From assembly GCF_004348595.1 (NCBI RefSeq), contig NZ_SMKD01000002.1:62001-126000 (forward strand): 64,000 nt of DNA, given 5' to 3'. Under the pieces are notes generated by a model. That model did no database searches and was not told where the DNA came from. It saw only the letters and a list, made by a program, of their open reading frames with translations. Position 1 is the stretch's first letter. Every line of letters begins with the position of its first letter. This DNA comes from Micromonospora sp. KC723. GTDB lineage: Bacteria > Actinomycetota > Actinomycetes > Mycobacteriales > Micromonosporaceae. Both the position numbers and the translations under genes were made by a program. Positions 52,850-62,432 of the stretch are shown here, in pieces.

Positions 52850-52886
52850 GACCGGTCCCCGCGCCGATGCAGCGCGGGGACCGGTC
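52850..52886 (-). terminator. Perfect 15-bp hairpin downstream of the HNH nuclease gene
   Basis: GACCGGTCCCCGCGC (52850-52864) and GCGCGGGGACCGGTC (52872-52886) pair perfectly around the loop CGATGCA. It lies 71 bases past the end of the nuclease gene at 52957. It is likely its terminator and may also serve the convergent hydrolase at 52548. Confidence 0.8.
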
Positions 52887-52956
52887 TCAGCCTGTTCCTT
52901 TCTCGGCCCGTCTCCGTGCGCTTTGGGCTGCCGGCCAGCGTGCCAGAGGGGGACTG

Positions 52957-53616
52957 TCAGAAGGCGCGGACGACGGTGATGGTGACGTTGGCGCAGGAGT
53001 TGGCCAAGCTGGTGAGGGTGTTCTTCTCGGTGGTGTCGACGGTGAGGCGCCAGCGGATCTTCACCGCGACCCATTCGGTGATGTAGCGGCAGTGGGCGGG
53101 GATGTAGGAGGGCATCCAGGTGGCGGGGTCCTGGTCTCCCTTGGCTTGGTTGACGTTGTCGGTGACGGCGACCAGGGGGCGGTTGTCGCCGAGGTCGTTG
53201 GCGTAGGACTGGCGGCGGCTGGTGGTCCAGGTGCGGGCGCCGGAGTCCCAGGCTTCGGCGAGGGGGACCAGGTGGTCGATGTCGAGGTCTGCGGGCTGGG
53301 TCCAGGAGGTGTTGTCGTAGTAGGAGTACCAGCGCCCGTCGGTGAGTGTGCAGCCGGAGCCGATGGTCGGTGTGGTGGTGGCTTCGGTGATGAGGACTTC
53401 GTAGCGGGTGTTGCAGCCGTCGCCGTCGGCGTCTTTCCAGTGGGGGAAGAGGTCTCGGTTGTAGCCGGTACGGACCTCGGCGGCGACGGGCAGGTCTGCC
53501 ACCGCCGTGTGCAGGTCGGCGGAGTAGCTCTCGGCGTGGGCGGGAGCGGCGGTGACGGTGGTGACGGCGGTGACAGCGGCCAGCAGGGTGGCGGTCCAGC
53601 GCAGGGTACGGGTCAC
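52957..53616 (-). CDS. Secreted HNH endonuclease (DUF1524 / GmrSD C-terminal-like)
   Basis: 219 residues from GTG 53616 with GGGAGG just upstream. A longer upstream frame is ignored because the signal peptide starts here (RTLRWTATLLAAVTAVTTVT, cleaved after AHA at about residue 28). The nuclease core is D112-I-D114-H115 in DLDIDHLVPLAEAWDSGART, then NLG-like NDLGDNRPLVAVT and NQAKGDQDPATWMP (residues 156-169). This matches the secreted DUF1524 nucleases common in actinobacteria, related to the C-terminal domain of GmrSD. It probably degrades extracellular DNA for nutrients. Confidence 0.93.
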   Translation of the reverse strand: MTRTLRWTATLLAAVTAVTTVTAAPAHAESYSADLHTAVADLPVAAEVRTGYNRDLFPHWKDADGDGCNTRYEVLITEATTTPTIGSGCTLTDGRWYSYYDNTSWTQPADLDIDHLVPLAEAWDSGARTWTTSRRQSYANDLGDNRPLVAVTDNVNQAKGDQDPATWMPSYIPAHCRYITEWVAVKIRWRLTVDTTEKNTLTSLANSCANVTITVVRAF

Positions 53617-54040
53617 GGGTGCCTCCCGAGCATCGGAGATAGCGGTACCTCGATGTATAGGGGTGTCGGTCGGCATGGCAATGGCCAGTAGGCAACCGTG
53701 AACCGAAATTTCGACATCCCGGCTCCTCGACCGTGACCAAGCCACCGGCAAGGGCGTTCGGCGAACCGCGCCGTCCGGTCTGTTCAGCCAGGCGAGCGGC
53801 CGTAGCGGTTTCGGGCAAGCGAGTCGGCCGAACGGCACACCAGAGGGCTGGACCGGCTTTCCCCAGGCTCGTCCTGCAACGCAGCCGCGTCGCCCGTGGG
53901 CATGTCCCCTTGCTCCTATGTCAGACAGCTCTGGGGGTGAGGGTTGGCAGGCGGGTGATATCGGCAAGCTGCTCGGTAGACGACCTTGGACAGGCGGCGC
54001 TTGAAAGCTGGGGGGTGCCCTATGGATTTCGTCTAGCCGC
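53617..54040. other. 424-base stretch without a supported gene
   Basis: It contains the promoter region of the nuclease gene (AT-richer around 53640-53720) and shadow frames. Nothing else is recognised. Confidence 0.4.
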
Positions 54041-55943
54041 GTGACCCGCACCACGTGGCGGGAGGCGATGGGCTTCGTCCCCTGGGCGTTCGGGCTGCCG
54101 GACCCGGAGTACTCGGTGGCCTGGAAGCAACTGACCGACCCGCAGCGTTTCGCCGGGGCGTTCGGCCCCTACACGCTGGAGCGGGCGCACGACTTCGAGG
54201 CGGAGCAGGCCACCGTCAACCGGGCGAACATCCGCACCGCGTCGAGCGCCTCGAACGGCCAGTACGTCGGACAGATCGACTTCTCCGACAGCCACGTGAC
54301 GTTGACGGTGAACGCTCCGGGCGCGGGAACGTACCCGGTGAACATCTACTACGCCAACGCCACCGGTGCCACCTCGACGCACAACCTGTTCGTCAACGGA
54401 GCCACCACGCCCATGACGGTGAGCTACCCGGCGACCGGCGCGTGGGGCTCGTTCTCCAACTCGCAGGTCGTGACGATCCAGGTGCCGATGAAGGCCGGCG
54501 CCAACACGCTCAAGTTCATGAAGGGCACCACCGGGTTCGCGGAACTCGACCGAATCACCGCGAACCCCTACTTCGACTACCAGGCGTACCCGGCGACGCA
54601 GAACTTCGACGACACGAACTGCTGCCACTGGAACGGGCCGAGCTGGCCGTGAACTTCAGCGAGCACTACAACCACTCCAGCTTCGTCGATCTGGTGCTCA
54701 GTGGGCTGCTGGGTATCAAGCCGCAGGCGAACAACAACCTGGTGCTCAAGCCGCTGGTGCCGGACAGCTGGAACTACTTCGCACTGCAGAACCTGCCGTA
54801 CCACGGCCACACGTACACCATCGTGTGGGACCGGGACGGCACCCGCTACAACAACGGCGCAGGGTTGCAGGTCTTCCAGGACGGCACGCGCATCCACCAG
54901 TCGGCGAGCCTGGGCAACACCACCATCACGGTGGCGGACCCGGTGACCCCGGCGGCGACGCCGAAGCTGGAGAACGTGGCGGCCAACGCCTGGAACGCCG
55001 ACCAGGCGTGGTTCAAGGGCTGGGACAACCGCACCTACACGCAGAAGTTCCCGAGGGCGTTCGCCTCGTACACCAACACCGCGTCCAACGGCAAGCGCTG
55101 CCGCAGTTCCAACAACCCGCGCCGTGTGGAGGCGTTCGACGCACCGCTGAAGGCCACCAACGGCTACATCCGGTACGACCGGACGCCGACGACTGGTGGA
55201 CCAACGCCGGCTCGCCGAACAGCACGGATCACCTCGGCGTGGATTTCGGGTACCAGCGCCCGGTCAACGAGGTGAAGATCTACACGTACGACGACGGGCA
55301 GAACGTCCGCGTCCCGGCCAGCTTCGACGTGCAGTACCTGTCGGGCGGCACGTGGCAGTCGGTACCGAACCAGGTCAAGACGCCGACCACCCCGGTGGCG
55401 AACGAGCCGAACGAGGTGAAGTTCTCGACGGTGACCACCTCGCAGTTGCGGGTCGTGTTCACCCCGCAGGCCGGCAAGTACGTGGGCGTGACCGAACTGG
55501 AGTCCTGGTACCCGGTGCAGGCACCGGTGAAGATCGTCAACAAGAACAGCAACCTGGAACTGGGCATCACCGGCGCGTCCCCCAGCTTCGGTGGGACGGT
55601 CACCCAGCAGGCGGCCGACAGCAGCCTGAACCACCAGTGGCAGTTGGTGCCGGCCGAAGGCGGTTACTACAAGATCTTCAACCGCAACAGCGGTCTCGTC
55701 CTGGGCATCAGCGGAGCCTCCACCACCGCCGGCGCGACCGCTCTGCAGTGGGGCGACAACCTGACGGCGGACCACCTGTGGCAGGTGGTCGACGTCGACG
55801 GCGGCCACGTCAAGCTGGTCAACAAGAACAGCGGGCTGGTGCTCGGGGTCAAGGACATGTCCACCGCGGCCGGGGCCTCCGTTGTGCAGTGGAACGACAG
55901 CGGCACCGATGACCAGCGCTGGAGGCTGGTCACGGCGAGCTGA
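54041..55943 (+). pseudogene. Multidomain glycoside hydrolase (MGH1-like, with CBM35, F5/8-type and ricin modules), truncated and broken
   Basis: The sequence enters in mid-gene: TRTTWREAMGFVPWAFGLPD and DPQRFAGAFGPYTLER are the end of an MGH1-like (alpha/alpha)6 glycosidase domain. A carbohydrate-binding module of CBM35/6 type follows (DFEAEQATVNRANIRTASSA to ANTLKFMKGTTGFAELDRI), then NCCHWNGPSWP. There an internal deletion shifts the frame to NFSEHYNHSSFVDLVLSGLL. After a further shift near 55180, a discoidin-like domain (HLGVDFGYQRPVNEVKIYTY) and a ricin-type domain with three QxW repeats (HQWQLVP, HLWQVVD, QRWRLVT) run to the stop at 55943. The 5' half is missing. Confidence 0.75.
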
Positions 55944-56432
55944 CCGATCGATCGCCGCGGGCGGCTTGAGGGGGCGGGAACGTTCCCTCCGGCCGCCCGC
56001 GCCGCCTTACGAGCGGTCCCGGCGCGCCCGTCTATCGCAGGTTGCTCCGCTGCCGAACGCGTCGCGCTCCCACTCGGTGAGGCCCTGCGCGTCCGGGTGG
56101 TCGAGCACGTACGAGGGCGACTGAGGTCTGCTGCAGCGGTCCGGAGCTTCGGAGCACCAACCATGACAGGGACAACGACCATCGATACTCAAAGGTCCGC
56201 AACCATGCACGAGGCCGTTACAGAGCCGCAATATCGCACCACCCTGAGTGCCGTCCTACGCAGAGCGCCTGAAAACAAACCCTTGTAGACGATTCACGCG
56301 ACACGGAAGCTGACGACGTCAGAATCGCGTGCGAGGTTGCCTGTCATGCCGATGTTCACAAACGCTCGACACCGACCACTGTGGACTGCCACCATTGCCC
56401 ACGTCCTTGATCAACAAGTCGGATGAGGTAAC
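55944..56432. other. 489-base stretch with a hairpin, no supported gene
   Basis: GCGGGCGGC (55957-55965) and GCCGCCCGC (55992-56000) can pair around a loop that itself contains GGGAACGTTCCC, a likely terminator of the upstream gene. The region 56240-56430 is AT-richer and suits the promoter of the next protease gene. No gene is supported. Confidence 0.45.
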
Positions 56433-57215
56433 GTGAACACTCCCAAACGGCGGCTACTCCCATTCGGCCTGGCCACCCTGACTGCCCTGGCCATGGCTCT
56501 CGGCGCCGCCACGCCGGCAAGCGCCGACGACGGCGCCGGAGGGGCGCACGCGGACGTCCTGTCGATCACAGAGAACGCCGACGGCACCGTCGTCGAGAGG
56601 CTCTTCCGGCCGGCGCCTGGCGTCACGCCGGCCGAACTGGCCGAACTGCTGACCGCAAGCGGCGTACCCAACGTCGTGATCCGGGAGGACGACGACATCA
56701 CCGCACAGGCCGCCGCGTGCAAACAGGGCACCGCGCGCACCTGGGCCAGCTCGGCTACCTGCTTCGTGAAGTGGGCCAAGGACGGTAACCCCCGGCCGGT
56801 CATCCACTTCCTCGACCGCTCCAGCGCCAAGTGGCCGGTCGGCCGCGCGGTCACCGAGTGGAACAAGACCTCCGGCATCGACTCCATCTACCGCGCGCCG
56901 AGCGCCGGCTGCGCCAGCAGCGCTCACTGCGTGGAGGTGGTCAGCGCCAACTATGGCGCGAGCGGCTGGATGGGCGAGACCGTGCGCCACCTCAACGCCG
57001 CCCGGACCTACCACACCCACGTCTCGGTCTACCTCAACGATCACTACCACGACAACGAGACCGTCCGGTGGGAGACGTCCTGCCACGAGCTCGGCCATGT
57101 GCTGGGACTGGGCCACAACACGTCGAAGTCGAGCTGCCTGTACGCGTACGGCGCATCCGGCGTCAGCAAGTACCCGAACAGCGACGACCGGGCGCTGATC
57201 ACGCGCTTCTACTGA
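56433..57215 (+). CDS. Secreted metzincin-like (matrixin-type) zinc protease
   Basis: 260 residues from GTG 56433 with a weak GATGAGGT box. Signal peptide to about residue 31 (FGLATLTALAMALGAATPAS). The zinc site is H218-E-x2-H222-x5-H228 in CHELGHVLGLGHNTSKS, the HExxHxxGxxH signature of metzincins. The prodomain-like residues 35-100 are followed by cysteine pairs (C96, C110, C160, C166, C217, C235) suggesting disulphides. It resembles the matrixin/snapalysin-like secreted proteases of actinobacteria. It stands alone. Confidence 0.92.
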   Translation: MNTPKRRLLPFGLATLTALAMALGAATPASADDGAGGAHADVLSITENADGTVVERLFRPAPGVTPAELAELLTASGVPNVVIREDDDITAQAAACKQGTARTWASSATCFVKWAKDGNPRPVIHFLDRSSAKWPVGRAVTEWNKTSGIDSIYRAPSAGCASSAHCVEVVSANYGASGWMGETVRHLNAARTYHTHVSVYLNDHYHDNETVRWETSCHELGHVLGLGHNTSKSSCLYAYGASGVSKYPNSDDRALITRFY

Positions 57216-57395
57216 TCCCACCCAGGCACGGGGGCACGCCAGCGCGTACTGAGCGGACACCGCGTCGAAACCGTCCCGGCGACCCACACGGACAATCACG
57301 GCCTCGGCCACCGCGACCTGCTCGCGGTGGCCGGCGCTCCGGGGCGTTGTCGGCCGCGTTGGCACGGCGGGACCGGTGGCCGGTGCACAATCGGG

Positions 57396-57650
57396 GTGCT
57401 GTTCGCCACGACCGACCTCGTCGCACTGCTGGCCGAACGTGGCATCACCTTGTCAGCCTCGTAGGTTCCACCGTCTCGTGACCGGGGTGCCGGAGCGGTT
57501 GTCCCTGCCCGTGCTCGCCGCATCGTGCGACATCCTCAACGTCACGCCCGCCGACCTGATCGTGACCAATGCCGAAACGTCGGCCCACGCAAGGTGGTCG
57601 CCGGCGACCGACCAGGCCCAATCAACCCCGAAGCGATCCGGCCTCAACGA
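57396..57650 (+). pseudogene. Helix-turn-helix (XRE-like) protein of an integrase module, broken
   Basis: One frame reads VLFATTDLVALLAERGITLS, ending in an in-frame stop. The next continues HRLVTGVPERLSLPVLAASC and DILNVTPADLIVTNAET, and a third frame follows as VAGDRPGPINPEAIRPQRAR. This is the small XRE-type regulator that accompanies actinobacterial tyrosine recombinases. The N-terminal part is missing and at least two frameshifts are present. A fragment of the matching recombinase lies next to it on the opposite strand. Confidence 0.65.
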
Positions 57651-57664
57651 GCAAGGTTACGGCA

Positions 57665-57765
57665 GTTCGTACCGAATCGCTGCTGGCACTCATCGGCCGA
57701 CCCGTACGCCGGATCGACCAGATAGCTACAGAACAGCCGCACGGCCTCCTGATACGCGATGACAG
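57665..57765 (-). pseudogene. Tyrosine recombinase N-terminal fragment
   Basis: The minus strand reads AYQEAVRLFCSYLVDPAYGS, then ADECQQRFGT. This is the start of the SAM-like domain of actinobacterial tyrosine recombinases (xxAYxEAVRLFCDYLxDPxYGWxxECxxRFGT). It stops making sense immediately afterwards. Orientation is opposite to the neighbouring helix-turn-helix remnant, whereas the intact module is co-directional, so an inversion or double deletion must have happened. Confidence 0.55.
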
Positions 57766-57869
57766 GAACCTCAGGCTTCCATGCATCGCTGCCAGGTCGG
57801 ACGGCCCCGCGCTCGCTGGCCGCCGGCATTGGGCGGCTGGCCCGCGCACGCCAATCAGCGTGTGGCTGA

Positions 57870-58007
57870 TCAACGCCGAGGCCGGCGCATTCGGTTGACC
57901 AGGTAGAACAGGTACGCGGCGTTGCGTCGGCGGGCCGCTCTGTCGGCGAAGTACGGGACGAGTCCGCCGGCTTCGGCACGTTCGACATCCGACAACAACC
58001 ACCTCAT
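57870..58007 (-). CDS. Small ORF of 45 codons, unrecognised
   Basis: ATG 58007 to a stop at 57870-57872 gives a charged helical peptide (LLSDVERAEAGGLVPYFADR, then ARRRNAAYLFYLVNRMRR). The composition is protein-like (Glu/Ala/Arg heptads) and unlike the shadow frames nearby, so it may be a real small gene or the end of a lost one. No ribosome binding site is obvious. No function is proposed. Confidence 0.35.
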   Translation of the reverse strand: MRWLLSDVERAEAGGLVPYFADRAARRRNAAYLFYLVNRMRRPRR

Positions 58008-58558
58008 CACGCTCCATGGCGAGCGGTTCGCGGCATGTGAGTGCGCTCAGGGACAGCAGGCCATGGGCGCTTCTTCGCTCCTGCGGAAAGTGATGCCGAG
58101 TCACCGAACTGCATAGAGAACGTCGGGTCCGATTGCCGCCAGACGAGCCCACCTGGGTCTGAGGCCGTAGGTGAGCAGCCGTTCCCGGTTCATGTCCGTG
58201 AGGACACGTCGTCCGGCTGTGCGCTCGGGCGTTTCCCACGAATAGCGCCCGGCAGGCTTCCGACCGGGCGTCGCCATCCACTACATGGTGGGTACCGCAG
58301 GGCTACCCTTCACCACGCGCAGGGTGATGTGCGGGTAGTGGGCCGCCTCCCCCGCTGATGAGCACCGCAACGCTCTGCCGCTGACACCCTCGAGCCCGAG
58401 GGACGCGGGGCACAGTTCTTACCCGCTGATCTTGCTCGGACGGTCTTCGGGTGATTGCGGGCGTTGGTCGAACAGGTGCCGGAGCACCAGTCCTGGATTG
58501 AGGGCTCTGGTCCGGCGGCCGGGTCGCGACGATCCCGGCCACCGGATCAGCTCAGCGG

Positions 58559-60040
58559 TCAGCTGACGGGTTCTCTGGGTTTTGTGGCTGGGGTTGGAAT
58601 GGTGGTCCTGGATCGGCGGGTCAGCTCCACGTGTGCCCTGCTGTCCCGGGCCCGGATCACGGTGACGGTCACCAGGAGGCCGATGCCCGCAACGACCGCC
58701 GCGCCGTCGAAGGCGGCGGTGTATCCGTCGGTGAGTGTCTCCGCGGTCGCGACGTTGCCCTCTTCGAGTCGGGCGAAGGTCACGCTGGACAGCACGGCCA
58801 GACCGAGGGCGCCGCCGATCTGCTGGCTGGTGTTGATCAGTCCACTGGCCAAACCGGCCCGGCGCCAGTCGACCCCGGTCGCCGCGGCGACGAACAACGG
58901 CGTGAACACCAGTCCGAGGCCCGCCCCGGCCACCAATCCCGGAGCGAGGACGTCGACGGCGAAGCTGCCGTCCGATGCGGCCCGGCCGAACCAGGCCAGA
59001 CCCACGCCGAGCAGTGCCATACCGGTGGCCAGCACAGGCTGGTAGCCCCACTTCGTCACCAACGTTGAGCCGAGCGTGAGCGAGATGCCAAAGGTCACCA
59101 CACACATCGGCACCAGGCAAAGGCCCGTGGTGATCGCGTCGTAGCGCAGCACGTTCTGCAGGTAGAGCGACAGGAAGAAGAACATCGGCACTACCAGGCC
59201 CCCGGCGACGGCGCCGGCCAGGTTGGCTCCGGTGAGCGACCGTATCCGGAAGATCGTGAGGTCGACCAGCGGCTCTCGCGAACGCCGCTCGACGATCACG
59301 AACGCGGCGAACAGCACCACCACGCCGGCCCCCGAGCCGATCGTCCGGATCGATCCCCAGCCCCAGGCGGGAGCCTCGATCAGCGTGTAGACCAGCAACG
59401 TGAGCGCGGCGGTGACGGTGGTCGCCCCGGCGAAGTCGAAGACCCGGTCCGAGATGTCCGTCCGCCTCTCGGCAAGTAGCGGCACCACGAGCAGCAGGCA
59501 GCAGGCGACGATCGGCACATTGATCCAGAGCACCCACTGCCACCCGGCGTACTGGGTCAGAACCCCGCCCAGGACGACACCGGCCGCGCCGCCGGCACCG
59601 CCAACCGCACCCCAGGCCGCGTACGCCTTGTTGCGCTCGATGCCATCGTGGAAAGTGACCGAGATGATCGACATCGCCGCCGGGGACAGGATCGCCGCAC
59701 CGAGACCTTGCGCGACCCGGGTCGCGATCAATACCTCGATGGAGCCGGCGAAGCCGCCCACCAGCGAGGCGACGCCGAACAGAACCAGCCCGACGACGAA
59801 CATGCGGCGCCGGCCGAGCAAATCGGCCAGCCGGCCGCCCAACAGCAAGAAGCCGCCGAAGGCCAGCACGTAGGCACTGACCACCCAGGTCAGGGCCTGC
59901 TGGTCAGCGCCGAACGCCTGGCCGATCGTCGGCATCGCCACGTTGATCACCGAGCCGTCCAGCACGACGATGAACTGCGCCGCGCACAGCAGTATCAACC
60001 CATACCAGCGGCGGCGCTCATGGACATTCTCGAAAGTCAT
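58559..60040 (-). CDS. DHA2-family MFS drug exporter (14 TM)
   Basis: About 493 residues from ATG 60040 (MTFENVHERRRWYGLILLCA); an ATG 15 codons upstream extends it with unlikely residues. Signature motifs are LDGSVINVAMPTIGQAF (motif D1-like, TM1), GGRLADLLGRRRMFVVGLV (motif A) and WVLWINVPI (motif C region context), plus about 14 hydrophobic segments. This is the EmrB/QacA subfamily of proton-driven exporters, often conferring drug resistance. No TetR or LysR partner is adjacent. A substrate cannot be predicted. Confidence 0.92.
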   Translation of the reverse strand: MTFENVHERRRWYGLILLCAAQFIVVLDGSVINVAMPTIGQAFGADQQALTWVVSAYVLAFGGFLLLGGRLADLLGRRRMFVVGLVLFGVASLVGGFAGSIEVLIATRVAQGLGAAILSPAAMSIISVTFHDGIERNKAYAAWGAVGGAGGAAGVVLGGVLTQYAGWQWVLWINVPIVACCLLLVVPLLAERRTDISDRVFDFAGATTVTAALTLLVYTLIEAPAWGWGSIRTIGSGAGVVVLFAAFVIVERRSREPLVDLTIFRIRSLTGANLAGAVAGGLVVPMFFFLSLYLQNVLRYDAITTGLCLVPMCVVTFGISLTLGSTLVTKWGYQPVLATGMALLGVGLAWFGRAASDGSFAVDVLAPGLVAGAGLGLVFTPLFVAAATGVDWRRAGLASGLINTSQQIGGALGLAVLSSVTFARLEEGNVATAETLTDGYTAAFDGAAVVAGIGLLVTVTVIRARDSRAHVELTRRSRTTIPTPATKPREPVS

Positions 60041-60228
60041 GTATCCAGCATTCCGTTGAACCGATACCGGAGACTTTTCATCCACCCGGGGCGGGTGTGC
60101 AGGACCGATAGGCAGGCAACCCTCAAACCGCAGGGGAACGCCGTGCGGCGTACCGGTGAGACGCCGGCCGGATAGGCCGCCCGCGTCGCCCCGCTCGGGG
60201 TGGCAATAAACGTGTCAACAGCCGCCAA

Positions 60229-60696
60229 TTGTTGATCTTGCTCGGCGGTGCGATTGGGCTGAGCGGCGTTCGCGCTGGTGTTCCGTTTGGGGGTCCTCCA
60301 CCGGGCGGTCGGTGCGAGGCTCGCGGTCCAAGGCGAGCGCAAGGGCCGAGTACCTGGCACGCCGCAGCCGGGCTCGGGTTGACCACCTGCCCGGCGCACC
60401 TGCAGATGCTGCGCCAGGCCGGACTCATGGCGACCCGCCACGACGGCACCAAGATTTACTACCGCCTCGCCGGGCACGACGTGGCCGCTCTATACGTGGC
60501 GCTACGCGACGTTGCCGGCGCCCGCAACGCGCAGGCGACCGCCGCCCACAACGCCTACCTCGGCGTCGAGGGCACCGAGACCGTCTACCGCGACGAGCTG
60601 CAACGCCGCCTCGCCGTCGGCGAAGTCATCGCCGTCGACATGCGCCCGAGCGAGGAGTACGCCGCCGGCCACATCCCAGCGCGGCTGGTCCTATAG
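60229..60696 (+). pseudogene. ArsR-type regulator with C-terminal rhodanese domain, truncated
   Basis: The recognisable part runs from AAAGLGLTTCPAHLQMLRQA and MATRHDGTKIYYRLAGHDVA (the ArsR winged helix), through VAGARNAQATAAHNAYLGVE, to RRLAVGEVIAVDMRPSEEYA and GHIPARLVL with a stop at 60696. Related proteins continue as a rhodanese domain for about 80 residues, so the catalytic loop is lost. The N-terminal helices before about 60350 are in the wrong frame. It cannot be functional as a full-length regulator-rhodanese. Confidence 0.65.
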
Positions 60697-60744
60697 GGCC
60701 GACCGGTCCTCGCGGTGGGCCGGAACAAGGCCAGGCGGCGCGCT

Positions 60745-60910
60745 GTACAGGGTGCTGCGAGTGACGCCGAGGAGCTTGGCGATCGAGGTCATCGTGCGGT
60801 TCGGCTCGGCGAGCAACTACAGCGCGTACGCGACCTTGTCCGGGGTCATGGCCGGCGGCCGGCCGAGTCGTTGCCGCGGGCACGAGCGGCGGCCAGGCCC
60901 CCGTTCACCA
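60745..60910 (-). pseudogene. Serine recombinase (resolvase/invertase) C-terminal remnant
   Basis: The minus strand reads GLAAARARGNDSAGRRPAMT, then PDKVAYAL, an in-frame stop, LLAEPNRTMTSIAKLLGVTR and STLYS. This is the end of the catalytic domain and the Hin-type helix-turn-helix (GRPxxMTxxKVxxAxxLLAxPxRTxTxIAxLLGVSRSTLYx). The internal stop and absence of the catalytic N-terminus make it dead. Together with the ArsR-rhodanese remnant it indicates another insertion scar. Confidence 0.7.
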
Positions 60911-61430
60911 GGTGCCGCCCGGACAAGCACACCGATCCCCGGCCTCTACCCGTCGAAAAGACCACCCCGTCGGGCAGTTCGTCAGCGCGTAGCTTGGGCC
61001 GGCAGTCGCTGTACGCGCGCGGCGTGCGGTCAGCGGCGAGGACGTTGCGGATACGGCCGGTCAGCGCGCCCGCGAACTATGGACAAGCCCTAACGGGACA
61101 CCAGCTCAACGACCACCGACCACCCCAGGCGGCACGCGAAGATCAGCATTTGGCCCCTGGTGTCGCGGTTCTTACCAACACCCCGACAAACACGTCGACG
61201 CGTCCGCACTGCCCGTCACCCCCGCCGAGGGTGACCTCATCTCGACCCGAACTCTTCCACTCGGCCCGACGGCACAGGGCAATCGGACACCGAGCGGTAA
61301 ACAGCACGCCACGACAACCGACTGGACCGGGTGCGCCCATAGGATCAAGTAGTTCGATATTTCGCCGCCGTTCCCGCTGCTACGGGCAGTGCCACATGGG
61401 CGGGGACGACCACGAGACAGGGAGTAGCAG
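60911..61430. other. 520-base stretch without a supported gene
   Basis: Only shadow frames and eroded sequence are seen. The final bases contain GGGAG (61422-61426), the ribosome binding site of the next gene. No RNA or repeat is recognised. Confidence 0.4.
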
Positions 61431-61907
61431 ATGAAACTCACCGCAGTCGCACGCCGGGCGGCGTTCACCGTGGCCCTCAGCCTACCGCTGCTGGCCGGGC
61501 CGGTCCTGGCCGCCAGCCCGGCGACCGCGCAGTCCGCCCCGCAGATCGCGACCGCCCCAGGCCCGGGCGGCAACACGGATGGTACCGCCCCGGCACCACG
61601 GATCTCCGCTGGCGACCGAGCCGACACCGGCCCCGCGATGGCACCGCGCTGCGGCTGGCTGCCCGGCGCCTACGAGCCGTACAGCGTCGGCTTCTCGGGC
61701 GCCGGCATCCGCCTGCGCAGCGGCCCGTCGACGACCTGCACCGTGCTGGGCCTAGGCTACGCGGGCCAAAGCGCGACCCTGCGGTGCGGCGCGGTGGGTG
61801 ACGACGGGTGGGGCTGGTACTACGTCAGGAACAACAGCACCGGCGTCACCGGCTTCGTCCGGGGTGACGGCCTGACGGGCGTACCGATCTCCACCCTGGC
61901 GTGCTGA
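61431..61907 (+). CDS. Secreted SH3-like domain protein
   Basis: 158 residues from ATG 61431 with CAGGGAG upstream. Signal peptide to about residue 34 (FTVALSLPLLAGPVLAASPA). A low-complexity Pro/Gly/Ala linker runs to about residue 70. Then comes a bacterial SH3-like domain: AGIRLRSGPSTTCTVLGLGY is the usual first half (xxLRSGPSTxxxVxGxxxxG) and GWGWYYVRNNSTGVTGFVRG the second. Cysteines at 74, 103, 119 and 158 may form disulphides. Such single-domain secreted proteins are common in actinobacteria; a cell-wall-binding role is inferred. Confidence 0.85.
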   Translation: MKLTAVARRAAFTVALSLPLLAGPVLAASPATAQSAPQIATAPGPGGNTDGTAPAPRISAGDRADTGPAMAPRCGWLPGAYEPYSVGFSGAGIRLRSGPSTTCTVLGLGYAGQSATLRCGAVGDDGWGWYYVRNNSTGVTGFVRGDGLTGVPISTLAC

Positions 61908-61998
61908 CGCCCAGAGTCGGCCGGCACCAATCTCCGGGCCGCGTCGGGCACCCGTCCGACGCGGCCCGCCGCCCGCCCGAGCCGACGGCTCAAGCAGC

Positions 61999-62185
61999 TC
62001 ACGCCGCGCCCAGGCGAACCTGGCCGGCAACCCGGCCACAGTACGGACAGATCAGCACAGACCCGCCCCCAGCGAGGTGGATCCGGGCCCACGAATGGGG
62101 CAGATCCAGCCGCCGGCACGCAGCGTCGGTGTCAGCCGGTCCCAGTCCACGCTCCTGTCGGCGACGCTACCGCCACTCGAACCTG
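61999..62185 (-). pseudogene. Zinc-ribbon-like C-terminal fragment
   Basis: The minus strand frame ending at 61999 reads CRRLDLPHSWARIHLAGGGS, then ICPYCGRVAGQVRLGAA. Cysteines in C-x-R and CPYC-G look like a zinc-binding end of a small conserved protein. No start codon exists between the upstream stop (near 62185) and the conserved part, so it is a fragment. The rest of 61908-62432 shows nothing else, apart from an AT-richer stretch before 62433 that suits a promoter. Confidence 0.4.
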
Positions 62186-62432
62186 CGGCGACGTCCTGTC
62201 CGGTCTTCTTGTCAGAGGCATACCGCAGCCTCTGCACGAGGAGGATCTCGGAGGCTCTCGTCGTGGCGGATACTCGATGACCACGTCGCAGTGAAGTTGC
62301 TGATCATTCGGGGTGTCGCGCTCCGCCGTCCACCTCGTCCACCCCCTTGCCTACCATCGCCGTCGGCATCACACTCATCTACATCAGTCTAAGTAGTGAT
62401 CTGTTATTCGATGTTTGGTCAGGTTGATCGAC

